Positions 1 through 8,043 of a stretch of DNA of 37,532 bases are shown piece after piece. The position numbers and the translations under genes were made by a program. A model generated the notes under the pieces. It was not told where the DNA came from, ran no database searches, and saw only the letters and a program-made list of their open reading frames with translations. Every line of letters begins with the position of its first letter. Position 1 is the stretch's first letter. Source of the stretch: an uncultured Pelagibacteraceae bacterium (GTDB lineage Bacteria > Pseudomonadota > Alphaproteobacteria > Pelagibacterales > Pelagibacteraceae); contig CACFZK010000010.1 of NCBI GenBank assembly GCA_902570785.1, positions 1 to 37,532 on the forward strand, written 5' to 3'.

Positions 1-3
1 TTT

Positions 4-390
4 ATGAAAAAAATTTTTATATCACTAATTCTAATTAGCTCAGTAATAATATCATCTTTTGCGGCTGGTCATATAACCAAAGCACAAAAAGAAAATGCAA
101 TCGAATGTCTTGGTCACTATACTGCTACTGCTGTATTGCCAGCAGATACAGTTGAGGTCAAGGATATTGAGATAGCTTTAGCTGCATCTAAAGTAATCAG
201 GGAATACCTTAACAAAGAAGGTATTAAAAATGACGAAATCAATAAAGGAATGAATGTTTATGTAGATAAAGTTTACGGTAAACCTTTTAACAAAAAAAAG
301 AATAGTGAATGTAATAAATCTACTTACGATCTAATTCCCGGTTCAAAAGAAAAGATAGAAAAACTATCTAGAACTATTTACCAAGGTTAA
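4..390 (+). CDS. Small secreted protein of unknown function
   Basis: A 128-residue protein that I do not recognise. Residues 1-21 form a clear Sec signal peptide: two lysines, a hydrophobic run of Ile/Leu/Ser/Val, then a small-residue cleavage region ending near Ala-Ala-Gly. The mature part is helical in composition and Lys-rich, with two cysteines (about residues 35 and 103) that could form a periplasmic disulfide. The ATG sits three bases from the window edge, so the upstream context is not visible. It is followed after 9 bases by an NTF2-like gene on the same strand, suggesting co-transcription. Secretion is well supported; function is not. Confidence 0.7.
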   Translation: MKKIFISLILISSVIISSFAAGHITKAQKENAIECLGHYTATAVLPADTVEVKDIEIALAASKVIREYLNKEGIKNDEINKGMNVYVDKVYGKPFNKKKNSECNKSTYDLIPGSKEKIEKLSRTIYQG

Positions 391-399
391 ATAAACACA

Positions 400-720
400 A
401 TGTCTATAATAGAAAAATTGGTTAAAATAATAAATGAAGGCGACACAAATGGTGCTAAAGAAGTTATGCACGATGATTTTAAATTCTTGATGCACTCATC
501 TGGAAAGACCTTATCTAAAGATGATGTGGTTAAATGGGTTGGAATGAAAGATGTAAAGATAGATAAACATAGAATTCTATTTGAGAATAACGAAGTTGGA
601 TTTATGCACGCTTTTACAAGTTATAATGATGGTAATAAAGAAGCAGTTATGTCTTATTACAAGTTTAAAGATGGAAAAATTGCTCACCAAGAAACTGGTG
701 CTACAAAGCTTCCAAAATAG
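400..720 (+). CDS. NTF2-like / SnoaL-like domain protein
   Basis: A 106-residue protein with the pattern of the NTF2-like (SnoaL) cone fold: an N-terminal helix (about residues 3-25), a strand pair around 'DDFKFLMHSSGKTLSKDD', and alternating strands to a C-terminal 'YYKFKDGKIAHQETG' segment, which is typical of the last strands of SnoaL-like proteins. Length matches the family. Members are small ligand-binding or isomerase-like proteins, often of unknown substrate; nothing here shows which. It follows the secreted protein by 9 bases and converges on the end of the SUF operon (stop codons about 10 bases apart). Confidence 0.65.
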   Translation: MSIIEKLVKIINEGDTNGAKEVMHDDFKFLMHSSGKTLSKDDVVKWVGMKDVKIDKHRILFENNEVGFMHAFTSYNDGNKEAVMSYYKFKDGKIAHQETGATKLPK

Positions 721-729
721 ATATCAAAT

Positions 730-912
730 TTACTTTTTTAAAATCCTATTGTCAGCTATTTTGCCCTTATTGACACCTTCTTTTATTGTATATTCAAAGG
801 TACCATTAGCGCCTTTATGAACAGCTTTGATTTTATTTTTAAAAAGAGTTTTTTCTTTTTCTTTTTGAACTCTTTGTCTTGCAAAGCTTTCAAGATGTTT
901 AGTGTCTCTCAT
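730..912 (-). CDS. 60-residue basic protein at the end of the SUF operon
   Basis: Hypothetical protein of 60 residues. I place the start at the ATG at 912, giving a protein beginning Met-Arg-Asp-Thr-Lys; a longer reading from 981 would run into sufA and is unlikely. The first half is a charged, probably helical segment (Lys/Glu/Arg-rich), the second half has a beta-like 'GTFEYTIKEGVNKGK' segment. No cysteine, so it is not a cluster carrier by itself. The ATG lies 8 bases after the sufA stop, so it is most likely the last gene of the SUF operon. Function unknown. Confidence 0.6.
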   Translation of the reverse strand: MRDTKHLESFARQRVQKEKEKTLFKNKIKAVHKGANGTFEYTIKEGVNKGKIADNRILKK

Positions 913-919
913 TGAGTCG

Positions 920-1255
920 TTATACCTTAAATGATTCTCCGCAACCACAACGTTCAGTTTCGTTAGGATTTTTGAATACAAATTGTGAGGAAAACTTATC
1001 TTTCTTATAGTCCATTTCGGTTCCTAAGAGGTACATTACGGCGTTGGCATCAATGAAAACTTTAACCCCTTTATCTTCAATAACTTCTTCGTTTTTCTTT
1101 GCCTCTTTCGCATACTCCATCATATAAGACATTCCTGCACATCCGCCAGATTTAACACCCACTCTAACTCCAATAGCAGTGTTGTCAGCTTTTGACATTA
1201 TTTCTTTAATTCTATTTGCGGCGTTGTCGCTTAATTTAATTACCTGTTCACTCAT
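920..1255 (-). CDS. sufA: A-type iron-sulfur carrier SufA (HesB/IscA family)
   Basis: A 111-residue A-type carrier that receives Fe-S clusters from the SufBCD scaffold and hands them to apoproteins. The three family cysteines are visible: one in 'GGCAGMSY' (about residue 39) and two in the C-terminal 'CGCGESF' motif. Length is typical. Its ATG overlaps the sufT stop by 4 bases (ATGA), and it lies in the SUF operon, which favours SufA over ErpA or IscA; the family alone cannot separate these three. Confidence 0.9.
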   Translation of the reverse strand: MSEQVIKLSDNAANRIKEIMSKADNTAIGVRVGVKSGGCAGMSYMMEYAKEAKKNEEVIEDKGVKVFIDANAVMYLLGTEMDYKKDKFSSQFVFKNPNETERCGCGESFKV

Positions 1256-1554
1256 AAATTTAATTCTAATTTGGCAGCTTCCGACATTTTAGATTTGTCC
1301 CATGGTGGTTCCCAAACTAAATTTAATTTAACATCAGAAACTCCCTTAACGTTCATTATATATTCCTTTACCTGTTTTGGCAAACTATCAGCTACAGGGC
1401 AATTAGGTGTTGTTAAAGTCATATCTACATTGACATTATTTTTTTTATCAATTTCTATCTTGTATATAAGGCCCAGCTCATAAATATTTACGGGTATTTC
1501 TGGATCGTAGACTTTTTTTATTTCATTAATAATTTTTTGTTTTAAATCGTTCAT
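1252..1554 (-). CDS. sufT: SufT, MIP18/DUF59 family Fe-S assembly factor
   Basis: A 100-residue MIP18 (DUF59) domain protein. It shows the family hallmarks 'DPEIPVNIYELGLIY' near residue 17 and the 'TLTTPNCPVAD' motif, whose cysteine is the conserved functional residue, then 'LVWEPPWD' near the C-terminus. Stand-alone DUF59 proteins in SUF operons are named SufT and help deliver clusters to target enzymes. The start is 3 bases after the sufU stop and the end overlaps sufA by 4 bases, so it is translated within the operon. Confidence 0.88.
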   Translation of the reverse strand: MNDLKQKIINEIKKVYDPEIPVNIYELGLIYKIEIDKKNNVNVDMTLTTPNCPVADSLPKQVKEYIMNVKGVSDVKLNLVWEPPWDKSKMSEAAKLELNL

Positions 1555-1557
1555 TTA

Positions 1558-2022
1558 TTAATTTTCTGTATTTACTATTTTTTTATTTCCTTCAACCGCT
1601 TCTACAAATGTATGCCAAGCTAGAGTAGCACATTTGACTCTCATTGGAAATCTCTTAACACCAGATAGTGACATCATAGTCATATTTTCAATGTCACTCA
1701 GACTATTCATGTTAAGTTTTGAACCCTCTTTAATCATATTTAAAAAATCTTCTTGAATTTTTTTAGCTATATTAAATTGTTTTCCTTTAATTATCTCCGT
1801 CATAATAGAAGCAGATGCCATTGATATTGCACAGCCTTCTCCTTCGAAAGAAATATCTTCTAATTTCTTTTCATTGTTCAACTTTAAAAAAATATGAACT
1901 TTATCACCACATAGTGGATTATGACCTTTGGCATCTTTATTGAAATCCTTGCATATATTTTTATTTCTTGGATTTTTTCCATGATCTAAAATTATCTCTT
2001 GATATAATTCCTTAATATCCAT
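1558..2022 (-). CDS. sufU: SufU, zinc-dependent sulfurtransferase / IscU-like protein
   Basis: A 154-residue IscU-fold protein. Three conserved cysteines are present: in 'NPLCGD', in 'GEGCAISMASAS' and in 'RVKCATLAW'. A segment of extra residues between the second and third cysteine ('SLSGVKRFPMRVKC' end) resembles the Bacillus-type SufU insertion rather than classical IscU. In Gram-positive bacteria SufU accepts sulfur from SufS. It follows sufS directly (adjacent codons). Having SufU and SufE in the same operon is unusual and leaves open which one serves SufS here. Confidence 0.88.
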   Translation of the reverse strand: MDIKELYQEIILDHGKNPRNKNICKDFNKDAKGHNPLCGDKVHIFLKLNNEKKLEDISFEGEGCAISMASASIMTEIIKGKQFNIAKKIQEDFLNMIKEGSKLNMNSLSDIENMTMMSLSGVKRFPMRVKCATLAWHTFVEAVEGNKKIVNTEN

Positions 2023-3240
2023 TTAATTATTAAATATCTTGTTACATTTTTTTATTGCGTTACTTAAAATATCTATATCTTCTTTTGAATTATAAATACC
2101 TAAAGATGCTCTAGCAGATGCTGCGAGTCCCATTTTATCATGAAGGATTTGACAACAATGATGACCAGCTCTTATTGCAACACCATCTTCATCTAAAATA
2201 GTTGCTATGTCATGTGGATGAATACCTTTTATGGTGAACGATATTATTGATCCCCTATTTTTTGGTTCACCAACAACTTTTACAGAATTATTTTTTTTAA
2301 TTTTTTCCAAACCATACTCTAAAATTTCTTTTTCATGTTTCATAATATTTTTTATTCCAACATCCTCTATAAATTTTATAGACTCAGAAAATCCAACTAT
2401 CTCTGCAGTTTGTAATGTTCCTGCCTCGTATTTAGTTGGACTTCCTGGAAATGTAATATTATCTTTTTTTACTTCCTCTATCATGCCGCCACCACCTTGG
2501 TATGGAGGTAAAATATCTAACCATTTCTTTTTAGCATAAAGAATTCCAACACCCGTGGGTCCATACATTTTGTGGCATGATATTGCATAAAAATCACAAC
2601 CTAATTCTTGCATGTCTACTTTAATATGCGGTGCGCCTTGGCAACCATCTACTAAAACAGGAATTTTTTTCTGGCTTGCAAGATCAACAATCTTTTTAAT
2701 TGGCATTATAGCTCCAGTTACATTTGATATATGAGTTACGGCGATAATTTTTGTTTTATTAGTAATTAATTTTTTAATCTCATCAATATCAACTTCTCCT
2801 CTGTCATTGCATTTAGCAAACTTTATAATTGCCCCCTTTTTTTCTCTGATAAAGTGCCATGGAACATAATTTGCATGATGTTCTAATTCTGTTATTAAAA
2901 TCTCATCTCCGCTTTCAATAAATTTTTCACCATAAGTTGATGCAACTAAATTGATAGCCTCTGTTGCATTTTTGGTAAAAATAATTTCCTCTCTTGATTT
3001 TGCATTTACATATCTTTGCACAAGATCTCTCGTTTCTTCGAAACGATTTGTAGCTGTTACTGCTAACGAATGTACGCTTCTACCTACATTTGAAAATTCT
3101 TTAGAATAAAATTTTGAAATTCTATCAATCACAGTTTTTGGTTTTTGTGATGAATTAGCACTATCGAGATAAACTAACTCTTTACCGTTTACTTTATTTT
3201 TAAAAATCGGGAATTTTAATTTAATCTCTTTAGTATCCAT
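2023..3240 (-). CDS. sufS: Cysteine desulfurase SufS
   Basis: A 405-residue group II (SufS-type) PLP-dependent cysteine desulfurase, releasing sulfur from L-cysteine as a persulfide for Fe-S cluster assembly. The PLP lysine is in 'SCHKMYGPTG' (about Lys224), the cofactor Asp in 'VLVDGCQ' (about 198), the catalytic cysteine in 'RAGHHCCQ' (about Cys362, with an extra adjacent cysteine), and the N-terminal 'YLDSANSSQKP' matches the family. It overlaps sufD by 11 bases upstream and abuts sufU downstream. Length and motifs match SufS rather than IscS. Confidence 0.95.
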   Translation of the reverse strand: MDTKEIKLKFPIFKNKVNGKELVYLDSANSSQKPKTVIDRISKFYSKEFSNVGRSVHSLAVTATNRFEETRDLVQRYVNAKSREEIIFTKNATEAINLVASTYGEKFIESGDEILITELEHHANYVPWHFIREKKGAIIKFAKCNDRGEVDIDEIKKLITNKTKIIAVTHISNVTGAIMPIKKIVDLASQKKIPVLVDGCQGAPHIKVDMQELGCDFYAISCHKMYGPTGVGILYAKKKWLDILPPYQGGGGMIEEVKKDNITFPGSPTKYEAGTLQTAEIVGFSESIKFIEDVGIKNIMKHEKEILEYGLEKIKKNNSVKVVGEPKNRGSIISFTIKGIHPHDIATILDEDGVAIRAGHHCCQILHDKMGLAASARASLGIYNSKEDIDILSNAIKKCNKIFNN

Positions 3241-4483
3241 GTATTTGAAGTTCTATTTTGTTTTCAACAAATTTTCTTATAGTGGAACTTTTTATTTCAC
3301 TGATTATTTCGTTAAGAAATCCATTAATTAATAGCTGAATCGCTTCTTTCTTAGTCAATCCTCTTGTCATTAAGTAGTGAATTGAATTTTCGTCTATACT
3401 TCCTGATGTTGAACCGTGGGAACATTTCACGTCATCGGCATAAATTTCAAGTTCGGGTTTAGAATTAAATTCAGAATTATCATCTAAAAGTAATGCTTTA
3501 CTTAATTGATATGCGTTTGTTTTTTGAGCAATATCTTTAACATAAATTTTTCCTTGATAAATTCCTCTGCCTTCCGAATCTAAAACATTTTTGATTTTTT
3601 GATAACTCTTACAATTAGGAACTAGATGATTAATTTTGGTTTTAATTTCTTGGTGTTCATCGTTATCTAAAAAAAGGGCAGCTTTAATATCGCATTCAGA
3701 ATTTTCACCCTCTAAATCAATATTAATATCTTGCTTATAAAATTTTAAACCAGAAGAAAAAATAAAGCTTGAAAAATTAGAGTCAGATCTTAGTTTATTA
3801 TTTGAAAACTTGTGAAAGTAGCCATCACTTTTACTGGCTTGAATGCAAATATTTTTGTATTTGGAGTTCTCAAAAAGTATTGCGCTCTCATATGAATTAT
3901 TTATAAACTTGTTTTTTGAACGATTTATAGTGTAATTAATAGTATGTAGTTCTGAATTTTTTCCGACTACTATTTTATTTTTATTATTAAGTATTTGGCT
4001 CGAAAGATCTTTCGTAAAAAGATTATAAATGACTAATACTTTTTCAAATTTATATCCCTCTTTAATTTCTAAATAATATCCATTATTAGATAATGCATGG
4101 TTTAAACAAATAAATGGATTTTTGCTAATTTTTTCAGAAAATTTTTCCTCATGATAGTTGGATATTTTTATTTTACTTTTATCCTCAAATTTAAATTCAC
4201 TATTAACTAGTTTGCCATTAACTAAAAACATATAGTTATGATCAAAATCCTTTATTAATTTAATATCTGTCTCTTTAGAGTTTGAATTATCTAAATTTAA
4301 CTTTTTAAAGTTTTTTGAAAATATTGCTTGAGTGTCTGAAAACTTCCAATCTTCCTCTTTTTTACTTGGAAAACCTGTACTATTAAAGGCATTTAAATTT
4401 TCAATCCTAAAATTTTTATCTTCTTTATTTATAAAATTTATTTTATCAATTTCATTAGAATCGATTTTAAAGTTTTCAATCAT
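3230..4483 (-). CDS. sufD: SUF scaffold subunit SufD
   Basis: A 417-residue SufB/SufD-family protein, one half of the SufBCD scaffold complex. The C-terminal beta-helix and helical region contains the family signature 'DDVKCSHGSTSGSIDEN' followed by 'YLMTRGLTKKEA', as in SufD. The N-terminal part is very divergent and Asn/Lys-rich, as expected for AT-rich genomes. It starts directly after sufC and overlaps sufS by 11 bases. With SufB and SufC it should form the SufB1C2D1 assembly in the cytoplasm. Confidence 0.92.
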   Translation of the reverse strand: MIENFKIDSNEIDKINFINKEDKNFRIENLNAFNSTGFPSKKEEDWKFSDTQAIFSKNFKKLNLDNSNSKETDIKLIKDFDHNYMFLVNGKLVNSEFKFEDKSKIKISNYHEEKFSEKISKNPFICLNHALSNNGYYLEIKEGYKFEKVLVIYNLFTKDLSSQILNNKNKIVVGKNSELHTINYTINRSKNKFINNSYESAILFENSKYKNICIQASKSDGYFHKFSNNKLRSDSNFSSFIFSSGLKFYKQDINIDLEGENSECDIKAALFLDNDEHQEIKTKINHLVPNCKSYQKIKNVLDSEGRGIYQGKIYVKDIAQKTNAYQLSKALLLDDNSEFNSKPELEIYADDVKCSHGSTSGSIDENSIHYLMTRGLTKKEAIQLLINGFLNEIISEIKSSTIRKFVENKIELQIHGY

Positions 4484-5218
4484 TTAATTTATTTTTTTAT
4501 AACCTTTTTTTTCTAGCTCTAGTGCAAGTTCTTTGTTTCCTGATTTAATTATTTTACCATCTGATAAAACATGAACATGATCTGGTTTGATATAATCAAG
4601 AAGTCTTTGATAATGAGTTATAACTAAAAAAGTTTTTTCTTTGTTTCTTGATGAATTTACACCATCAGCAATAGTTTTCAGTGCGTCAATATCCAATCCA
4701 GAATCTGTCTCATCTAGAACAATTAAATTTGGATCTAAAATTTTCATTTGGAGAATTTCATTTTTTTTCTTTTCTCCTCCTGAAAAACCTACATTAAGTT
4801 GCCTAGAAAGTATCTTTTCATCAATACCTAATTCCTTGGATTTTTCCTTTACTAGTTTTAAAAAATTAATGGTATCAATTTCTTTTTGGCCTCTAGCTTT
4901 TCTTATCGTATTTAAAGACGTTTTAAGGAAATTATTGGTATTTACTCCTGGAATTTCCAAAGGGTATTGAAATGCTAAAAAGATTCCTTTCTGAGCCCTT
5001 TCCTCTACGGGTATATCTTTAAGATCCTTTCCTTGATACTTTAATTCACCAGTTACTTCATAACCACTTTTTCCAGATAAAATATTTGCCAAAGTACTTT
5101 TTCCTGATCCATTTGGACCCATAATCGCATGAACTTCGCCTGGGTTAATTTTTAAATTTAAACCTTTAAGAATACTTCTGTTGTTAATCGATGCTTTAAG
5201 GTTTTTAATTTCCAACAT
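4484..5218 (-). CDS. sufC: SUF scaffold ATPase SufC
   Basis: A 244-residue ABC-type ATPase that powers the SufBCD scaffold; it is soluble, not a transporter. Walker A is 'GPNGSGKST' (about residues 34-42), the signature is 'FSGGEKKK' (the SufC form of the ABC signature), Walker B is 'LIVLDETDSGLD', and the switch histidine is in 'VITHYQRL'. Its start overlaps the end of sufE by 14 bases and it runs straight into sufD. Confidence 0.96.
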   Translation of the reverse strand: MLEIKNLKASINNRSILKGLNLKINPGEVHAIMGPNGSGKSTLANILSGKSGYEVTGELKYQGKDLKDIPVEERAQKGIFLAFQYPLEIPGVNTNNFLKTSLNTIRKARGQKEIDTINFLKLVKEKSKELGIDEKILSRQLNVGFSGGEKKKNEILQMKILDPNLIVLDETDSGLDIDALKTIADGVNSSRNKEKTFLVITHYQRLLDYIKPDHVHVLSDGKIIKSGNKELALELEKKGYKKIN

Positions 5219-5618
5219 TTTTTAATTTACCTATCATAATTTCTATCATTTCATAAAAACCGGTTTTTCTACTCATGGTAAGTAACTCGTCCATTTTGAT
5301 TTTTTTAAAATCATTTGAAGTAATTTTTTTTGCTTCCTCTATTGGTAAAGAATTAAAAATATCAATTAAAATGTAGGCATAACCTGCTGAAACCATAGCC
5401 TTACTCCAAGATTTAAAGCGTCCATTCTCATAATCTACGAATAACTCAAACTGGCAGCTTTTTACCTTATTTTTATCTATTCTTCTTTCTTTGCTTAGAG
5501 GGTCCTCATTCAATTTTTCACCCAATGATATAAGCCATCTATAAACTTCTAGACTTTCTATAGCCTTTAAAGATTCGATATTGTTTTTGTACTCATTGAG
5601 TTTGATGTCTAGTTTCAT
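5205..5618 (-). CDS. sufE: Sulfur acceptor protein SufE
   Basis: A 137-residue SufE-family protein that takes persulfide sulfur from SufS and passes it to SufB. The acceptor cysteine is in 'KVKSCQFELF' (about Cys55), equivalent to Cys51 of E. coli SufE; the C-terminal helices containing 'MSRKTGFYEM' also match ('SRxNG' region of the family). It lies 1 base after the VOC gene stop and overlaps sufC by 14 bases. Together with SufU this gives the operon two candidate sulfur acceptors. Confidence 0.9.
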   Translation of the reverse strand: MKLDIKLNEYKNNIESLKAIESLEVYRWLISLGEKLNEDPLSKERRIDKNKVKSCQFELFVDYENGRFKSWSKAMVSAGYAYILIDIFNSLPIEEAKKITSNDFKKIKMDELLTMSRKTGFYEMIEIMIGKLKNVGN

Positions 5619-5619
5619 T

Positions 5620-6051
5620 TTATTTCTTAAATAATGTATTTGGATTTTTCATGGTTTTTATTTCCATACAATTTCCATTTGTATCCTCTAGGAACATAGT
5701 CTCTTGTTCTATATCTTCACCTTTAAACCTAATATATGGCGGGTCTATAAACTTAATTTTTTTTTTAATTAACCTCTCTTTTAATTTTTTAAAAGTTTCA
5801 GCGTCTAAGTGAACTCCAAAATGTGGAACGGTAACATTTCCCATATCTACATTATGTCTTTCATTTATATTTTTTTTACTAGGATCTGTTGCATGTAATG
5901 TTAATTCGTTTCCCCAAAAATTAATATCTGCCCACGCATCTGGATATTTAAATTCTGCATTTCCTCTGCTGCAACCCAAAGTATCACAATAAAATTTTAG
6001 TGCTTTATCCAAATCTCCCGCCGGTATAGCTAAATGAAATCTATTTTCCAT
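5620..6051 (-). CDS. VOC (glyoxalase/dioxygenase fold) protein embedded in the SUF operon
   Basis: A 143-residue single-chain vicinal-oxygen-chelate protein. The two beta-alpha-beta-beta-beta halves are visible: 'FHLAIPAGDLDKALKFYCD' at the start, and 'PHFGVHLDAETFKKL' with 'FLEDTNGNCMEIK' at the end. Candidate metal ligands are His6, His about 94 and Glu in 'NCMEIK'. Which reaction it catalyses cannot be read from the sequence. It shares one base with the sufB stop and ends 1 base before sufE, so it is translated as part of the SUF operon, suggesting a role tied to iron-sulfur metabolism or oxidative stress. That link is inference. Confidence 0.85.
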   Translation of the reverse strand: MENRFHLAIPAGDLDKALKFYCDTLGCSRGNAEFKYPDAWADINFWGNELTLHATDPSKKNINERHNVDMGNVTVPHFGVHLDAETFKKLKERLIKKKIKFIDPPYIRFKGEDIEQETMFLEDTNGNCMEIKTMKNPNTLFKK

Positions 6052-7487
6052 TAACCCACACTTCCCTCTAAACTGATACCAACTAATTTTTGAGCCTCTA
6101 CAGCAAATTCCATTGGTAATTGTTGCAAAACTTCTTTACAGAAACCATTTACTATTAAACTTACTGCCTCTTCCTGGTTAAGTCCCCTTTGATTACAATA
6201 ATATAATTGTTCCTCATTTATTTTTGATGTTGTTGCTTCGTGCTCAACTGTTGAGGATGAATTTTTATTCTTAATATAAGGGACGGTATGTGCTCCACAT
6301 TTATTTCCCATAAGAAGCGAGTCACATTGCGTATAATTTCTTGAATTTTTTGCTTTTCTCGATATATCGACTAAACCTCTGTAAGTGTTATCAGCTTTCC
6401 CAGCTGATATTCCTTTTGAAATAATTTTACTTTTTGTGTTTTTTCCTAGATGTATCATCTTTGTCCCGGTATCTGCTTTTTGATGATTGTTAGTTATAGC
6501 TATTGAATAAAATTCTCCAACAGAATTGTCTCCTTGAAGTATACAACTTGGATATTTCCATGTTATAGCCGAACCAGTTTCAACTTGAGTCCATGAAATT
6601 TTTGAATTTTTTCCACGACAAGCTCCTCTTTTAGTAACAAAATTATATATTCCTCCAACTCCATCTTTGTCACCAGGATACCAATTTTGAACTGTAGAAT
6701 ATTTTATTTCTGCATCATCTAATGCAACCAACTCTACATTTGCAGCGTGTAATTGATTTTCATCACGCATTGGTGCTGTGCAGCCCTCAAGATAGCTCAC
6801 GTAACTACCCTTATCAGCAATTATTAATGTTCTTTCAAACTGGCCTGTTTCTGAAGCATTGATTCTAAAATAAGTCGAAAGCTCCATAGGACATCTAACG
6901 TTTGGTGGTATATAAACAAAAGAACCATCTGTGAAAACTGCTGAATTAAGTGTTGCAAAATAATGATCTGTAATAGGTATTACTGAACCTATATATTTTT
7001 TTACCAAGTCTGGATGTTTTTGTATTGCTTCAGATATTGAACAAAAAATTATCCCTTTTTTGGTAAGTTCTTCTTTATATGTTGTTGCTACAGATACTGA
7101 GTCGAATACCGCATCTACAGCAACCCCACTTAATTTCTTTTGCTCGTTTAAAGGAATTCCAAGTTTTTTGTATGTTTCGAGTAATTTAGGATCAACTTCA
7201 TCTAAACTTTTTGGTTTGCTCGAAACACTTTTGGGCGCGGAGTAATAATATAAGTCTTGATAATTTATTTTAGGATATTTTGGTTTTTGCCAATTTGGCT
7301 CTTTTAAATTTTTTAATCTGCTAAATGCCTTAAGTCTCCAATCAAGCATCCATTTAGGTTCTTTTTTCATTTGAGATATAAATTTTATAGAATTTTCATT
7401 TAGACCTTTGGGAGCCCTTATATTTTCAATATCAGTTGTGAAACCGTATTTATATTCTTGATTAGTATTTATATTTTGATTTTTCAT
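6051..7487 (-). CDS. sufB: SUF scaffold subunit SufB
   Basis: A 478-residue SufB, the scaffold subunit on which the Fe-S cluster is built. Family landmarks: '[13 protein letters not shown]' near the N-terminus, '[13 protein letters not shown]' in the middle, 'YLEGCTAP', '[15 protein letters not shown]', '[14 protein letters not shown]' and '[19 protein letters not shown]'. The conserved glutamate and cysteine of the C-terminal core needed for sulfur relay are kept. Length is typical (about 480-495). It starts directly after the iscR stop and is the first structural gene of the operon. Confidence 0.96.
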   Translation of the reverse strand: MKNQNINTNQEYKYGFTTDIENIRAPKGLNENSIKFISQMKKEPKWMLDWRLKAFSRLKNLKEPNWQKPKYPKINYQDLYYYSAPKSVSSKPKSLDEVDPKLLETYKKLGIPLNEQKKLSGVAVDAVFDSVSVATTYKEELTKKGIIFCSISEAIQKHPDLVKKYIGSVIPITDHYFATLNSAVFTDGSFVYIPPNVRCPMELSTYFRINASETGQFERTLIIADKGSYVSYLEGCTAPMRDENQLHAANVELVALDDAEIKYSTVQNWYPGDKDGVGGIYNFVTKRGACRGKNSKISWTQVETGSAITWKYPSCILQGDNSVGEFYSIAITNNHQKADTGTKMIHLGKNTKSKIISKGISAGKADNTYRGLVDISRKAKNSRNYTQCDSLLMGNKCGAHTVPYIKNKNSSSTVEHEATTSKINEEQLYYCNQRGLNQEEAVSLIVNGFCKEVLQQLPMEFAVEAQKLVGISLEGSVG

Positions 7488-7913
7488 CTAATTGGTATTT
7501 AAATTTTTTTTTTCTACAAGATCACTTAAGTTTATATTTTCGAAGAAGTTATTAATGTGTTTTTCTAAATCATCCCAAAGGTTGTGAGTTATGCATTTTA
7601 CATTTTTTCCATTACAACCTTTTTTTGATTCTTTTTTACACTTAAGAGTTTTTATCTCTTCGTCTACAGCAGAAATAATATACGATATTTTAATTTCTTT
7701 AGGATTTTTTTCTAAAATATAACCACCATATGAGCCTCTGCTGCTTCTTACTAGTTTTTTATCTTTTAGCTTTGAAAATAATTGTTCTAAATACGACAGA
7801 GAAATATTTTGCCTTAAAGCTATATCATGCAAGGAAACTGGCTTTGTTTTCTGGTTCGACGCTATATCGGCCATTGCCATAACTGCGTAACGACCTTTTG
7901 AAGTAAGTTTCAT
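7488..7913 (-). CDS. iscR: Rrf2-family Fe-S regulator IscR
   Basis: A 141-residue Rrf2-family winged-helix regulator. The N-terminal 'MKLTSKGRYAVMAMADIA' and the 'SLSYLEQLFSKLK' helix are hallmarks of IscR. The cluster ligands are present as Cys92, Cys100, Cys107 and His110, with somewhat wider spacing (C-x7-C-x6-C-x2-H) than in E. coli IscR. It should bind a [2Fe-2S] cluster and repress its own operon when clusters are plentiful. It is the first gene of the SUF operon and has a good IscR-type operator upstream (7943-7967). Confidence 0.9.
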   Translation of the reverse strand: MKLTSKGRYAVMAMADIASNQKTKPVSLHDIALRQNISLSYLEQLFSKLKDKKLVRSSRGSYGGYILEKNPKEIKISYIISAVDEEIKTLKCKKESKKGCNGKNVKCITHNLWDDLEKHINNFFENINLSDLVEKKNLNTN

Positions 7914-7942
7914 TTTAGTATTGTTTTATTGCACTTTTTTAG

Positions 7943-7967
7943 TTATTCCCACTAAAATAGTCAACTT
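7943..7967 (-). promoter_or_regulatory. Probable IscR operator overlapping a -35 box, head of the SUF operon
   Basis: On the minus strand, 30-55 bases before the iscR start, the sequence GACTATTTTAGTGGGAAT fits the E. coli type 1 IscR site pattern GACT-R-WWW-Y-AGT-C-RR-S-T with one clear mismatch in the central AGTC (AGTG here). It overlaps TTGACT (7964 to 7959), a good -35 hexamer, so bound IscR would block RNA polymerase. No strong -10 is evident. Autoregulation is inferred from the family. Confidence 0.6.
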
Positions 7968-8043
7968 CATAAAAAAATAATTTGTCGCTGAAAAACATGT
8001 TATAAATCTATTTTTTTTTTGAAAATAATTATCATTATTAAAT

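Noticed and set aside
581-820. Reading frame on + overlapping the NTF2-like gene
   Set aside because: Runs in another frame of a clear gene and across its stop; no family resemblance.
2231-2539. Antisense + strand frames inside sufS, sufC and sufB
   Set aside because: Shadows of strongly conserved proteins; they lack their own start context and family signal.
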